A DNA stretch of 64,000 bases from Chitinophaga barathri (GTDB taxonomy: Bacteria > Bacteroidota > Bacteroidia > Chitinophagales > Chitinophagaceae), in assembly GCF_003807585.1 (NCBI RefSeq), contig NZ_RMBX01000003.1, positions 124,001-188,000 of the forward strand, written 5' to 3'. A program made the position numbers and the translations under genes. Below are positions 1-9,293 of the stretch, in pieces. The notes beneath the pieces were generated by a model. It did no database searches and was not told the DNA's origin. It was given only the letters and a program-made list of their open reading frames with translations. Each line of letters starts with the position of its first letter. Position 1 is the first letter of the stretch.

Positions 1-1
1 C

Positions 2-1267
2 ACCGGGGCGGATGCCTTCCTCCTTGTGGCCAACGTGGCCTGGGCCATATCGTTGTACACCACCGGCATCTACGGCCTCACGCAGCAGCTGAGTTATGAA
101 AAGATGGCGCGCAAGACCGTGCAGGCCATCGTGTTTTTCCTGCTCATGCTGCTCCTGTTCCTTTTCCTGTACGGGGAACTGTACTCGCGCTTTTTTGTGA
201 TCATGTATTGTATCCTCTTTTCCGTGCTGGTGGTGCTGAACAGGCTGGTATTTTTCTGGGTGACCAACTCCATCCTGAAAAGCAAGGACGTGGAAAGGAA
301 AATGGTGATACTCGGGTACAATGAAATGTCCAAGAAACTGGCGGACAACCTGGTGACGGAAAAAAGTAACCTGAAGTTCGAGGGGTATTTTGAAGAATAC
401 AACAAAGTGAACGAGCTGTCCTACTACCCCGTTATCGGCAACCTGAAGGAATGTGTGCCGTATGCGAAAGACAACAACATCCGCGAGATATACTCCACCC
501 TTTCACCGGAAGAGAACCCTTATCTCTACACGCTGGCCTACGAAGCGGAGCAGCATTTTATCCATTTCCGTTTTGTGCCGGACTTCAAGATGTTCGTGAA
601 CCGGCAGATCTACGTGGATTATTTTAACAATATCCCCATCATCTCCCTGCGTTCCGAACCGCTGGACGACCTGGCGAACCAGATCCGCAAACGCCTGTTC
701 GACCTGGTTTTCAGCGGCCTGGTCGCCATCTTCCTGCTCAGCTGGCTGATACCTTTACTGGCCATCATGATCAAACTGGAATCCAGGGGGCCGGTGTTTT
801 TTGTCCAGCACCGCACGGGGCGGAACAACCAGACTTTCCGCTGCCTGAAACTACGCAGTATGTATGTGAACAAAGATGCGAATGACAAACAGGCCACGCG
901 GAACGACCGCCGGTTTACCCGCATCGGCCGCATCCTGCGCAAGACCAACCTAGATGAGATCCCGCAGTTCCTCAACGTACTGGCGGGCGATATGTCCATC
1001 ATCGGCCCGCGGCCGCATATGCTGAAACATACCGAGGAATATTCCCGCATCATTCAGCAGTATATGATCCGCCACTACCTGAAACCCGGCATCAGCGGCT
1101 GGGCGCAGGTGAACGGGTTCAGGGGGGAGATCACCGAAGACAGTCAGCTGCGCAAACGCGTAGAACACGATATCTGGTACATGGAGCACTGGTCCGTTTA
1201 CCTGGACCTGCGCATCATATTCTTAACGGTGGCCAACACCATAAAAGGAGAAAAAAATGCATTTTGA
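2..1267 (+). CDS. Undecaprenyl-phosphate sugar phosphotransferase (WcaJ-like), 5' truncated
   Basis: Predicted membrane enzyme that moves a sugar-1-phosphate onto undecaprenyl phosphate to start exopolysaccharide repeat-unit synthesis. The frame is open from base 2, and its first residues read as a continuing membrane helix, so the true start lies before the window; a GTG at 26 is probably internal. The visible part has N-terminal membrane helices, a Rossmann-like middle domain, another helix at about residues 230-250, and the conserved bacterial sugar transferase core with KLRSM, DEIPQ, GPRP and KPGISGWAQVNG signatures. Its last 11 bases overlap the PHP phosphatase gene, which suggests translational coupling in an EPS operon extending leftwards. 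The sugar specificity cannot be told. Confidence 0.9.
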   Translation, partial: TGADAFLLVANVAWAISLYTTGIYGLTQQLSYEKMARKTVQAIVFFLLMLLLFLFLYGELYSRFFVIMYCILFSVLVVLNRLVFFWVTNSILKSKDVERKMVILGYNEMSKKLADNLVTEKSNLKFEGYFEEYNKVNELSYYPVIGNLKECVPYAKDNNIREIYSTLSPEENPYLYTLAYEAEQHFIHFRFVPDFKMFVNRQIYVDYFNNIPIISLRSEPLDDLANQIRKRLFDLVFSGLVAIFLLSWLIPLLAIMIKLESRGPVFFVQHRTGRNNQTFRCLKLRSMYVNKDANDKQATRNDRRFTRIGRILRKTNLDEIPQFLNVLAGDMSIIGPRPHMLKHTEEYSRIIQQYMIRHYLKPGISGWAQVNGFRGEITEDSQLRKRVEHDIWYMEHWSVYLDLRIIFLTVANTIKGEKNAF

Positions 1268-1958
1268 TCTGAACCGACAGGACATGCATTCGCACCTGCT
1301 GCCCGGCCTAGACGACGGCGCCAAAGACATGAACGATTCGATTTCCCTTATCCGGCAGCTGCATGCGCTGGGATATACGAAACTGATCACCACACCGCAC
1401 ATTATGTCCGGCATCTGGTACAACGATGCCGACACCATCCTGCCCGCGCTGGACGCCCTGCGCGCGGAAGTGGAAAAAGAAGGCATCAACGTGGAGCTGG
1501 ATGCCGCCGCCGAATACCTGATGGACGATTATTTTGAATCGCTCCTGGATGACAAAACGCCGCTGCTCACCATCAACGGCAAATACGTGCTGGTGGAATT
1601 CCCGTTCATCGCGTTGCCGGTGAACTACCGTTCCGTGTTCTTCAACATGAAAATGGCGGGATACGAGCCCATACTCGCGCACCCGGAAAGGTATATGTAC
1701 CAGCACGGCCAGCTGGATTTTTATCATGAGCTACAGGAAGCAGGCGTACTTTTGCAGGTGAATATTTTGTCGCTGCACGGATACTACGGCACACGGGTGC
1801 AGAAGATGGCCCTGCAGCTGGTAAACGCAGGGCTGGTACAGTTTACAGGCACGGACGCGCATCATCAGCGCCACCTCGATGTGCTTTGCCGTCCATTGCC
1901 GGATGCATCCGTTCTTACTAAATTGGGAGAAGCAGTGATAAAAAATGAACTGTTATAA
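1257..1958 (+). CDS. CpsB/YwqE-type PHP-domain tyrosine-protein phosphatase
   Basis: A 233-residue metal-dependent phosphatase of the polymerase and histidinol phosphatase (PHP) fold. In known systems such enzymes dephosphorylate the bacterial tyrosine kinase that controls capsule or EPS chain length. Metal-binding motifs are visible: HSH near residues 11-13, TTPH near 47, AHPERY in the middle and TGTDAHH near the C-terminus. The start overlaps the upstream sugar transferase by 11 bases and follows a clear AAAAGGAG ribosome-binding sequence. The matching kinase is not in the window and probably lies upstream. Confidence 0.9.
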   Translation: MHFDLNRQDMHSHLLPGLDDGAKDMNDSISLIRQLHALGYTKLITTPHIMSGIWYNDADTILPALDALRAEVEKEGINVELDAAAEYLMDDYFESLLDDKTPLLTINGKYVLVEFPFIALPVNYRSVFFNMKMAGYEPILAHPERYMYQHGQLDFYHELQEAGVLLQVNILSLHGYYGTRVQKMALQLVNAGLVQFTGTDAHHQRHLDVLCRPLPDASVLTKLGEAVIKNELL

Positions 1959-2046
1959 TCAAAATATTGTAATTTTAAAAAACACGTTAACCGCCGTATA
2001 ATAGCGGCTTATTTAAAAACTGAATACATAAAACAAGGGTTGCATA

Positions 2047-2763
2047 ATGATTTCTTCTACGGGAGCTAGCAAATTTCCTGAAAATAAGGGTCTTATCGAA
2101 GATGTATTCCATGAAATCCGATCCATTCTTTCCGGTATTTTGTCCAGCGTTGAATTGATTGAGTTGTATGGATCGGGCCAGTTTAGCCTGGAAAAGAGCG
2201 GGGAAAAGATCAACAGACAGGCCGGTGCGATTAAACTGCAGGTGATCGAGCTGGAATTCCTGTTGCAGAATGTGCGCATCATCCAGCACATCCTCAACAA
2301 ATCCCTCACTTCCAAACGCGCGCCCACACAAATCGTGCGGCTGCTCAAAAACCAGGTGGAAGACGACCGGTACGCTCCCATGTTCGCAAAATGGGTGAAC
2401 TTCTACACGAACAGCAACCGCGAGGTGGCCTATGTGGATGAATTCCTGGTAAAACAATTACTGCTCAACATGCTTTTCCGCATGCACCGCAATGCGGATA
2501 TGAAAGAAATGCCCCGGCTGGATATCATTTTTGAGCCGGAGGCCGTGATACTCAAAGGAGTGTACCTTGCCAATGCAAACGACCGATCCCTGTCCTCCTC
2601 CATTTCCAGCATCGACCAGGAAAGTCTCCAGGCTTTCCTCGACCAGCGCATCTGCAGCCTGATTGCCTATGTGGCGGAGCTGCACGAAGGCCGGTTTGAC
2701 CTTACCGCCCTCCCGGAAGGCCGGATAGAAATGCTGGTATCCATCCCCTACGATGTGAATTAA
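2047..2763 (+). CDS. Degenerate histidine kinase-like / histidine phosphotransfer protein
   Basis: A 238-residue cytosolic protein with no signal peptide or membrane segment. Residues 15-75 look like a DHp dimerization helix pair with an H-box (FHEIRSILSGI, candidate phospho-acceptor His22). The C-terminal part has the outline of a GHKL ATPase domain, ending in an ELHEGRF...IPYD segment like the last strand of a kinase, but the N-box is eroded and no DxGxG or GTGLG nucleotide loop is seen. This resembles ChpT-type phosphotransferases or a pseudokinase. It sits just before a WalJ/YycJ-type gene with a 22-base gap and after the EPS genes, so a role in envelope or EPS signalling is plausible but inferred. 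Confidence 0.55.
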   Translation: MISSTGASKFPENKGLIEDVFHEIRSILSGILSSVELIELYGSGQFSLEKSGEKINRQAGAIKLQVIELEFLLQNVRIIQHILNKSLTSKRAPTQIVRLLKNQVEDDRYAPMFAKWVNFYTNSNREVAYVDEFLVKQLLLNMLFRMHRNADMKEMPRLDIIFEPEAVILKGVYLANANDRSLSSSISSIDQESLQAFLDQRICSLIAYVAELHEGRFDLTALPEGRIEMLVSIPYDVN

Positions 2764-2769
2764 AATCTG

Positions 2770-2777
2770 TTTCTTTG
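2770..2777 (+). promoter_or_regulatory. Candidate -7 box (TTTCTTTG) before the WalJ-like gene
   Basis: Matches the Bacteroidota -7 consensus TAnnTTTG at all but one fixed position and lies 8 bases before the ATG at 2786. It would give an almost leaderless transcript. No clear -33 TTTG is seen, so this is weak. Confidence 0.3.
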
Positions 2778-2785
2778 CAGATCAC

Positions 2786-3655
2786 ATGTCGTTGTTCATC
2801 ACATCATTAAATTCAGGCAGTAACGGTAACTGTTATTATATCGGCAACGCCGAAGAGGCGGTACTGGTAGACGTCGGCATTTCCTGCCGCGAAGTGGAGC
2901 GCCGTATGCGCCGCCTCGGCCTGACGATGGACAAGGTAAAAGCTATATTCATCTCCCACGAACATACGGACCACATCAGCGGCGTGCCGGTACTGGCCAA
3001 AAAATACCGCCTTCCCGTTTACATCACCGGGCAAACGCTCCAGCACAGCCGGATGCAGCTTTCCGGCATTCCTTTCCGCCCGCAGGAGCCTGTCACCATC
3101 GGGCAGCTCCAGGTCACCGCATTTGTAAAATACCACGACGCCTGCGACCCGCATAGTTTCCTTATCAGCGGCAACGGCGTTACCATCGGCGTGTTCACGG
3201 ACATCGGGCAGTGCTGCGACCAGCTGGTGCTTCATTTCCGCCAGTGCCACGCGGCCTTCCTGGAAGCGAACTATGATACAGATATGCTGGAGAAAGGCAG
3301 GTATCCCGTTTTCCTGAAAAACCGTATCCGTGGCGGCCACGGGCACCTTTCCAACCAGCAGGCGCTGGACCTCTTCACGCAGCACAAGCCGGAAGGCATG
3401 CAGGTGCTGCTCCTCTCCCATCTTTCCCGCGACAACAACGATCCCACGCTCGTGCAGGAGATCTTCTCCCGGCACGCGGGCGCCGTGGAGGTAGCCGTCG
3501 CTTCCCGTTATGTAGAATCGAAAGTATACGAAGTATTCCCGGGGCAGCTAGTGGCCGCCCCCTTCGCGCCCATGCCCATACCCATTGTACACGAAATGCC
3601 GAAGAAAAAGAAAAGGTCCGCGATACCTTCAGCAGTGCAGAGTACCTTATTCTGA
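2786..3655 (+). CDS. MBL-fold metallo-hydrolase, WalJ/YycJ type
   Basis: A 289-residue cytosolic metallo-beta-lactamase-fold hydrolase. The N-terminus carries the SLNSGSNGNCYYIG pattern typical of the YycJ/WalJ branch, followed by the metal-binding HEHTDH motif at residues 58-63; further metal ligands appear as FTDIGQ, LEANYD and GHLSNQQ with LLSHLS later. YycJ homologues are found with the WalRK two-component system in Firmicutes and have been proposed to act as nucleases. Here the upstream neighbour is also histidine-kinase-like. The C-terminal lysine-rich tail (about residues 270-280) looks disordered. Confidence 0.85.
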   Translation: MSLFITSLNSGSNGNCYYIGNAEEAVLVDVGISCREVERRMRRLGLTMDKVKAIFISHEHTDHISGVPVLAKKYRLPVYITGQTLQHSRMQLSGIPFRPQEPVTIGQLQVTAFVKYHDACDPHSFLISGNGVTIGVFTDIGQCCDQLVLHFRQCHAAFLEANYDTDMLEKGRYPVFLKNRIRGGHGHLSNQQALDLFTQHKPEGMQVLLLSHLSRDNNDPTLVQEIFSRHAGAVEVAVASRYVESKVYEVFPGQLVAAPFAPMPIPIVHEMPKKKKRSAIPSAVQSTLF

Positions 3656-3712
3656 GGAGACGCCCGCAATCATGTGACGGAAGATCCTTCCGCTAAAGTG
3701 GCCGCCGCCGGC

Positions 3713-4180
3713 TTATTTCTCGGCCCTTTTCATCAGGAAATAACTCAGCGCCACCATCAGGATAATACCGGGCAGTATCAGGAAGTGCCAGCCCAGTTCC
3801 AGCCGGTGTGAATTCATATAAGAAATGGAGAATATCAGCATGATCACCAGGATAGCTTCCCAGAGCATCAGTTTCAGGTCACGGAGGGTTTTCACTTCCC
3901 GCAGCCAGGCGGGCATATCTTCTTCCAGCCGCATATCCACAAATATCCGGTAAATGCCGAACGCGAAGATCAGCAGCACCAGCGCCATCAGGAAATTGTC
4001 GAGCGATTGCAGGAGCAGCATGGCCGGCTCATGCGGCGTTTCGGAGAAAAACTCTTTGGAGAAAGTGATATATGCATGCACGGCTTTCACCACGCCCATC
4101 ATTACAAACACCAGGGCGTTCAGCGCGCAGAAAACGCTGATGATGATATAAAGGACCCGGTAACGGAGCAGCCTTTTCAT
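3713..4180 (-). CDS. UPF0114 (YqhA-like) integral membrane protein
   Basis: A 155-residue membrane protein with about four helices: residues 8-30, 55-80, 105-125 and 130-150. The second helix with SLDNFLMALVLLIFAFGIY is the recognisable signature of the UPF0114/YqhA family, and the length fits. Function is unknown in the family. It is encoded alone and converges with the WalJ-like gene; no obvious partner lies beside it. Confidence 0.8.
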   Translation of the reverse strand: MKRLLRYRVLYIIISVFCALNALVFVMMGVVKAVHAYITFSKEFFSETPHEPAMLLLQSLDNFLMALVLLIFAFGIYRIFVDMRLEEDMPAWLREVKTLRDLKLMLWEAILVIMLIFSISYMNSHRLELGWHFLILPGIILMVALSYFLMKRAEK

Positions 4181-4372
4181 ACCTGCAATGGTAGAGCATT
4201 ACAAGATGAGCGGTTAGCCGGAAAGGACTTTATTTTGTCCGGATCGGTTACGATTGACCGGACAATCCCCCGCGTGCCCATTATCCCCTTCATCACCGGA
4301 CTGTCAAAATACACCGCCGGATTGGAAAAAGCAGGCTTCCGGCTATAGCTTGGAACGCAAATCTCCGAAACG

Positions 4373-5512
4373 ATGCGTTTATTCAACTCTTTATTGTTCC
4401 TTGCCTTTACCTTTTGTACCACCGCCGCGCAGGCGCAGAAAAGCAATGCCGCACCCTCGCAGCACCTGCGGTACAACTTCCCGTCAGACGCGCAGCTGAA
4501 GATGCAGAAAGTAAAGATCACCCACTCGGCTTACACTACCTACTTCTCTGTATTTAACTGGACCGGCGGGTACGCGGGCCTGCAACAAACGCCGGACAGC
4601 TCTTCCGGCGCTTCCAAAATACTGATCGCTTCCCAATGGGATCCGAATACGGCCGGCGGCGTTTTTGCCAAACTGGCTTATGCGGGTGAAAAAACAAAAT
4701 ACAGCCGCTTCGGCGGGGAAGGCGACGGCGCCAAGACCATCAACCCTTTTAACTGGGAGCTGAACACCTGGTACAACTTCGTGATCAAATGCTGGAAACA
4801 GGGCAATGAACAATACATCGCCACCTTTGTGCAGAACCTGGGCACCGGCGTATGGTTCCATACCTCCACCCTCCTGATACCCACCCGCGAGATTTACCTG
4901 GGCGCGCGCTCCGGCGCGTTCCTGGAAAACTGGGTGGGCGAAGACCCTCGCTGGGACGGCCGCTTTGTACGCAAAGCCTGGTTTAAGGACTGCTGGAACA
5001 TGAACCCCAAAGGCGAATGGGAAAAATCCACCGCCCGCTGGTTCAGCGCGAACGACAACGACGCCCGCCGCAACGGCCGCTACGACCGTGCCTTCAACGC
5101 GGGATACAGTGCAAAAGAAGACGCCTATTTCATGGAACACGGCGGGGACGTACAGCCCGGCCCCGACTTTGGCACCGGCCGCCGTGTGGACCTTCCCGCG
5201 CAGGCGGGCCAGGGGGACAAACCCCAGCTCACCATCGGCGCCGTGGCTTCCCGGGAGGCAAAATACGAGGCGGGCGCGGTGAACGTAAGCTGGCTGCCCA
5301 ACCCGTCCAAAAGCCCGCAATTCGCTTCTAAAGTGGAGATAACCGGCAAAGACGGCGTGGTGATACAGACCACGGAGGAAACGCTCCCGCAGAAACGCAG
5401 CGCGCAGATCAAAACTGAGCTGGCGAAAGGGGAATACAGCGCCAGGGTAACCATCACGGATATATTCGGCGGGATTTCCAAACCGCTGGCCGTGAAGTTT
5501 TCCGTTAAATAA
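4373..5512 (+). CDS. Secreted DUF3472 domain protein
   Basis: A 379-residue exported protein with a signal peptide ending near AQAQ (residues 19-22). Residues about 25-270 match the DUF3472 pattern: an aromatic-rich beta-sandwich-like domain with WTGGYAGLQ, LIASQWDP, and GGEGDG segments, in which a long FNWELNTWYNF stretch recalls carbohydrate-binding folds. The C-terminal 90 residues look like a fibronectin III or Ig-like domain (ending FGGISKPLAVKFSVK). The role is probably binding or processing of a glycan in the periplasm or at the surface, which is inference only. No operon partner: the next gene is separated by a palindromic repeat element. Confidence 0.75.
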   Translation: MRLFNSLLFLAFTFCTTAAQAQKSNAAPSQHLRYNFPSDAQLKMQKVKITHSAYTTYFSVFNWTGGYAGLQQTPDSSSGASKILIASQWDPNTAGGVFAKLAYAGEKTKYSRFGGEGDGAKTINPFNWELNTWYNFVIKCWKQGNEQYIATFVQNLGTGVWFHTSTLLIPTREIYLGARSGAFLENWVGEDPRWDGRFVRKAWFKDCWNMNPKGEWEKSTARWFSANDNDARRNGRYDRAFNAGYSAKEDAYFMEHGGDVQPGPDFGTGRRVDLPAQAGQGDKPQLTIGAVASREAKYEAGAVNVSWLPNPSKSPQFASKVEITGKDGVVIQTTEETLPQKRSAQIKTELAKGEYSARVTITDIFGGISKPLAVKFSVK

Positions 5513-5593
5513 AATTCTATGCACTGAAAGTACAGAGGATTGGAATCCGGACTGCTTCGGTGCTGATCCTCAACATTAGTGACCCAGGCAGGC

Positions 5594-5832
5594 GCAAAGC
5601 CCGTCATTGCGAGGAGCAGCAGCGCTAAAGTGGGTGGGGCGACGAAGCAATCTCCTCCATCGAATGGATGCACGCCAGGATATGGAGATTGCTTCGTCGC
5701 AGCTCCTGCGCAAATCCCCCGCGGCTCCTCGCAATGACGGCCTTTTCACAACGACGCCACAAACAAGGCCGGTTCTGTGGTAGATTTTCCCGCATGACTA
5801 AAAGCCCTTGCACTAAAGTGCATCGTTTTACC
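5594..5832 (+). repeat. Long palindromic intergenic element, copy 1 (long form)
   Basis: A palindromic core at 5602-5740 is bounded by CGTCATTGCGAGGAGC and its complement GCTCCTCGCAATGACG. An inner inverted pair, GACGAAGCAATCTCC and GGAGATTGCTTCGTC, surrounds a short loop. About 90 bp of flank to 5832 is also shared with copy 2 (17178-17405), which is present in inverted orientation and is roughly 90-95 percent identical by eye over the whole 230-240 bp. The element fills most of the gap between the DUF3472 gene and the GNAT gene. It encodes no believable protein; open frames through it recur only because the DNA repeats. Confidence 0.9.
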
Positions 5833-5865
5833 CCCTCCACGTTCCCGAATCATCCAGACAATCCC

Positions 5866-5873
5866 TAACTTAG
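5866..5873 (+). promoter_or_regulatory. Candidate -7 box (TAACTTAG) of the GNAT gene
   Basis: One mismatch to TAnnTTTG, located 17 bases before the preferred ATG at 5891 and directly after the palindromic element. If used, the leader would be about 10 nt. Confidence 0.35.
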
Positions 5874-5890
5874 TGACAGGAACAGATCAC

Positions 5891-6412
5891 ATGAACCCGG
5901 ACATCCGCATCACCGCTCTCAACAGCCAGTCGCACGTCATTTCAGCGCTGGCGGACCTTATCATCGAAACAGTCGCCCATGGCGGCTCCGTAAGTTTTAT
6001 GCACCCGCTTTCGCGAGACAAAGCCGTTGTTTTCTGGGAAGGTTCCCTGGCCGCCGCAACGCGGGGGGAACGCGTAGTACTGGGCGCTTACGAAGGAGAT
6101 GAACTGACAGGAACGGTCACGCTGCTGCTGGACTGCCCGGACAACCAACCACACCGCGCGGAAATAGCAAAGATGATGACGCGTGTAAACCGCCGTGGCC
6201 AGGGGATTGCACGTTCGCTGCTGCAAGCCGCCGAAAAGATCGCCGTTGAGCGCGGTAAAACGCTGCTTACGCTGGATACCGCCGAAGACGAAGGCGCGGC
6301 GGGGTTATATGAAAAAATGAATTATCAGAAGGCTGGCCTGATACCTGATTTCGCACTCAAACCGCATGGCGGACTGACGGGGACCATCCTGTATTATAAG
6401 CGGATCGGGTAA
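5891..6412 (+). CDS. GNAT family N-acetyltransferase
   Basis: A 173-residue acyltransferase of the GNAT fold that would move an acetyl group from acetyl-CoA to an amine of unknown substrate. The acetyl-CoA binding motif A is clear: VNRRGQGIARSLLQAAE (about residues 96-112), followed by a GAAGLYEKMNYQKAG segment. A GTG at 5873 is in frame, but ATG at 5891 is preferred because ACAGGA sits about 10 bases before it and a promoter-like box overlaps the GTG. The gene runs tail to tail against topB with only 6 bases between them. Confidence 0.85.
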   Translation: MNPDIRITALNSQSHVISALADLIIETVAHGGSVSFMHPLSRDKAVVFWEGSLAAATRGERVVLGAYEGDELTGTVTLLLDCPDNQPHRAEIAKMMTRVNRRGQGIARSLLQAAEKIAVERGKTLLTLDTAEDEGAAGLYEKMNYQKAGLIPDFALKPHGGLTGTILYYKRIG

Positions 6413-6418
6413 CGGCGG

Positions 6419-8533
6419 TTACTTCTCCACGACGATATTAAACGTTTCATTCAGCACGATCTTCCCTTCCACATCGCCGCCATCCACCTTCAGGCCTTTG
6501 ATCTTTCCCGTTTTGCCTTTGGTAAGCAGGTTTGCGAGTTGTTTATCGCTGAGTTTTTTGCCGAACACTTCAAAAGGTACCTTGAATCCGCATACGGAGA
6601 AATTGCCGCAGCCATAGGCCGTGTTGCCTTTTTTTACCGGGTGGGTTTTGCATTTGGGGCATAAGAGGCTGTCCAGCTCAACGGCTTTCTTCGGTGCGCG
6701 GGGTTTCGGCTCCTCTTCTTTCACAGGCGGGGCCTCCGGGGCGATGGTGATCGATCTGCCGGTATTGTTTTTTACTTCCTGCGTGAGGTCCACCACCATC
6801 TGGATCAGCTCCTGCTTGAAGGTCTCCATCGCGTATTCGCCCTTTTCGATCAGGCGCAGCTTTCGTTCCCAGTTGCCGGTCAGCTCCGGACTTTTCAGCA
6901 ATTCGTTCTGGATCGTATCTATCAGGTCCATGCCCGTCTGCGTGGCAAAGATGTTTTTCTTTTTTTTCTCGATGTATTTCCTGCGGAACAGCGTTTCGAT
7001 AATATTGGCGCGCGTGGAGGGCCGGCCGATACCGTTGTCTTTCAGCAGCTCCCGCATTTCCTCGTCCTCCACCTGTTTGCCCGCCGTTTCCATGGCGCGC
7101 AGCAAAGTGGCTTCCGTGTAGGGTTTGGGCGGGGAGGTTTTGCCTTTGTGGATACGCGGCTCATGCGGGCCGCTTTCCCCCACTTCAAACACCGGCAGTA
7201 TCTTTTCCGCTTCTTCCTGCTCCTCGCCTTCTTTTTGCGTGGGAGCGTCGTTCGCATACACTTCTTTCCAGCCGGGCTCCAGTATCTGCTTGCCTGTGGC
7301 TTTAAATTCCACCTGGCCTACTTTCCCCAGCACGGTGGTATTGGATATTTTACATTCCGGGTAAAAGGCCGCGATAAAACGGCGCGCCACCAGGTCGTAG
7401 ATTCGTTTTTCGTCCAGGTGCAGGTTTTCCGGGTATATGCCGGTAGGGATGATGGCATGGTGATCCGTTACTTTTTTATCGTCAAATACGGATTTCAATT
7501 TGGGGATGGGCTTTTGCAGGATGGGCGCGATCAGGTTCGCGTAAGGCGTCATGTCTTTGAGGATACCTTCGATCTTCGGGTGAAGGTCTTCCGAGAGGTA
7601 CGTCGTATCCACACGCGGGTAAGTGACCAGTTTTTTTTCGTAGAGGTTCTGGATGTGTTTGAGCGTATCGTCCGCGGAGTAACCGTATTTTTTATTGGCC
7701 TCCACCTGCAGGGCGGTAAGGTCGAAGAGGCGGGGATTGCCTTCTTTGCCTTCTTTCCGTTCGAAGGAAGTGATCTCGAAAGGATGTTCCTTCAGGTACA
7801 CCAGGCCTTTCTCCGCGCGTTCCACCTGCACGATGCGGTCGATGGTGGCGGTGAACTCCACTTTTTTATACAAGGTTTTCAGCTCCCAGTATTCGGCGGA
7901 CACAAATGCGTTGATCTCTTTCTGCCGTGCCACGATCATGGCCAGCGTGGGCGTTTGCACCCGGCCGATGGACAGCACCACTTTTCCCTGCGCGAATTTT
8001 TTGGTGAACAGCCGCGTGGCGTTCATGCCCAGCAGCCAGTCGCCAATGGCCCGGGCGCTGCCGGCGGCATAGAGGTTATCATACTGACTGCTTTCGCGGA
8101 GCTGGCTGAAACCATTGCGGATGGCTTCTTCCGTGAGGGAGGATATCCAGAGCCTTTTTACGGGCGCGGCGCATTTGGCTTTGAGCAGTACCCATCGCTG
8201 GATAAGCTCGCCTTCCTGCCCGGCGTCCCCGCAATTGATCACTTCTTCTGACTGCCCCACCAGTTGTTCGATCACTTTAAACTGCTTCTGCACTCCTGAG
8301 TTGTCTATCAGCTTGATACCGAAGTGCGGCGGGATCATGGGCAGATCTTCCAGCCGCCAGTATTTCCAGTATTCGTAATAATCATGCGGTTCTTTCAGCG
8401 TACAGAAATGCCCGAACGTCCAGGTGACCTGGAAGCCGTTACCTTCATAATAGCCGTCTTTTCTTTGTTTAGCGCCCAGCACTTCTGCAATATCCCTTGC
8501 CACACTGGGCTTTTCCGCAATACAAACTTTCAT
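6419..8533 (-). CDS. topB: DNA topoisomerase III
   Basis: A 704-residue type IA topoisomerase that cuts and passes single DNA strands to decatenate replication or recombination intermediates. The TOPRIM domain starts at residue 1 with the catalytic Glu7 (IAEKPSVA) and an acidic motif CGDAGQEGE at 101-109. The active-site tyrosine is Tyr305 in VTYPRVDTTYLS, and the DHHAIIPTG motif follows near residue 360. A C-terminal zinc-ribbon-like region (LCPKCK...GCGNFSVCGF) ends in a small beta-rich tail about the DKQLANLLTKGKTG motif. Full length. The gene is chromosomal in character, without the conjugation genes that accompany topB on mobile elements. Confidence 0.95.
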   Translation of the reverse strand: MKVCIAEKPSVARDIAEVLGAKQRKDGYYEGNGFQVTWTFGHFCTLKEPHDYYEYWKYWRLEDLPMIPPHFGIKLIDNSGVQKQFKVIEQLVGQSEEVINCGDAGQEGELIQRWVLLKAKCAAPVKRLWISSLTEEAIRNGFSQLRESSQYDNLYAAGSARAIGDWLLGMNATRLFTKKFAQGKVVLSIGRVQTPTLAMIVARQKEINAFVSAEYWELKTLYKKVEFTATIDRIVQVERAEKGLVYLKEHPFEITSFERKEGKEGNPRLFDLTALQVEANKKYGYSADDTLKHIQNLYEKKLVTYPRVDTTYLSEDLHPKIEGILKDMTPYANLIAPILQKPIPKLKSVFDDKKVTDHHAIIPTGIYPENLHLDEKRIYDLVARRFIAAFYPECKISNTTVLGKVGQVEFKATGKQILEPGWKEVYANDAPTQKEGEEQEEAEKILPVFEVGESGPHEPRIHKGKTSPPKPYTEATLLRAMETAGKQVEDEEMRELLKDNGIGRPSTRANIIETLFRRKYIEKKKKNIFATQTGMDLIDTIQNELLKSPELTGNWERKLRLIEKGEYAMETFKQELIQMVVDLTQEVKNNTGRSITIAPEAPPVKEEEPKPRAPKKAVELDSLLCPKCKTHPVKKGNTAYGCGNFSVCGFKVPFEVFGKKLSDKQLANLLTKGKTGKIKGLKVDGGDVEGKIVLNETFNIVVEK

Positions 8534-8636
8534 ACCTGCGCCAAAGGTCGCGCATCCGGGGGAATTTTTAAAACGGGAGGTTGTTTATCGCTGAATTCAT
8601 TCATACCGCGTCTGTCTGCCGCAACCGGATCTATTC

Positions 8637-9203
8637 CTAAACACTCAGCACACCCCGGAACCCCCTGACGGCATAATAAGACTGCGCGCCGTTATGATAA
8701 GTAAAGACCCTGCCGTAGCGGCGGTCGCAGAAAAGTGCCCCGCCCAGCTCCCTGACATCATCCGGCGTATGCACCCAGCTGGACGTTTTTATATCGAATT
8801 CTCCCAGTTCCTGCAACGCACGGTATTGTTCTTCCGTCAGGAGCTCAACACCCATATCAGCGGCCATTTCCGTAGCGGTATTTTCGGGCTTATGTTCTTT
8901 CCGGGATTCCTTCCCTTCGTAGTCGTAACAAGTACTTCTGCGGCCTTTGGGGCTTTCCGCCGAACAATCATAGAAGATATATTCTCCCGTCTTTTTATCA
9001 TGGCCTACCACATCCGGTTCGCCCCCTGTTATCTCCATTTCATTGAGCGACCAGAGTTTTGCGGGATGGGCTTCCAGCCTCGCCTGTACTTTGATCCATT
9101 CAATACCTTTATGGCGGCTCTTGTTCTTCTCAAAACGTTTCTGTAATATTTTGAGCAGTTCGTCCCGCAGTTCCGCCGACAGCTTTTTGTTTACTTTGGT
9201 CAT
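8637..9203 (-). CDS. DUF4256 family protein
   Basis: A 188-residue soluble protein matching the DUF4256 pattern: an N-terminal helix ending KRFEKN, ARLEAHPAKLWSLNEMEITGGEPDVV, then YDCSAESPKGRRSTCYD and C-terminal ALFCDRRYGRVFTYHNGAQSYY. The conserved Cys, Asp and Arg positions suggest an enzyme, but no activity is known to me. Monocistronic on the minus strand, with a pair of operator-like direct repeats about 90-130 bases upstream (9294-9333). Confidence 0.8.
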   Translation of the reverse strand: MTKVNKKLSAELRDELLKILQKRFEKNKSRHKGIEWIKVQARLEAHPAKLWSLNEMEITGGEPDVVGHDKKTGEYIFYDCSAESPKGRRSTCYDYEGKESRKEHKPENTATEMAADMGVELLTEEQYRALQELGEFDIKTSSWVHTPDDVRELGGALFCDRRYGRVFTYHNGAQSYYAVRGFRGVLSV

Positions 9204-9293
9204 TTTAGTCGCTTTGAATTACTGAAATGAGTTTTCTATTCGCTGCCCTGAAGCACCAGGATCAGCTATAACATCCACCCTTCGTTCCATTAC

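Noticed and set aside
6518..6660. Possible mobile-element origin for topB
   Set aside because: No conjugation or integrase genes nearby and ordinary neighbours; treated as chromosomal.
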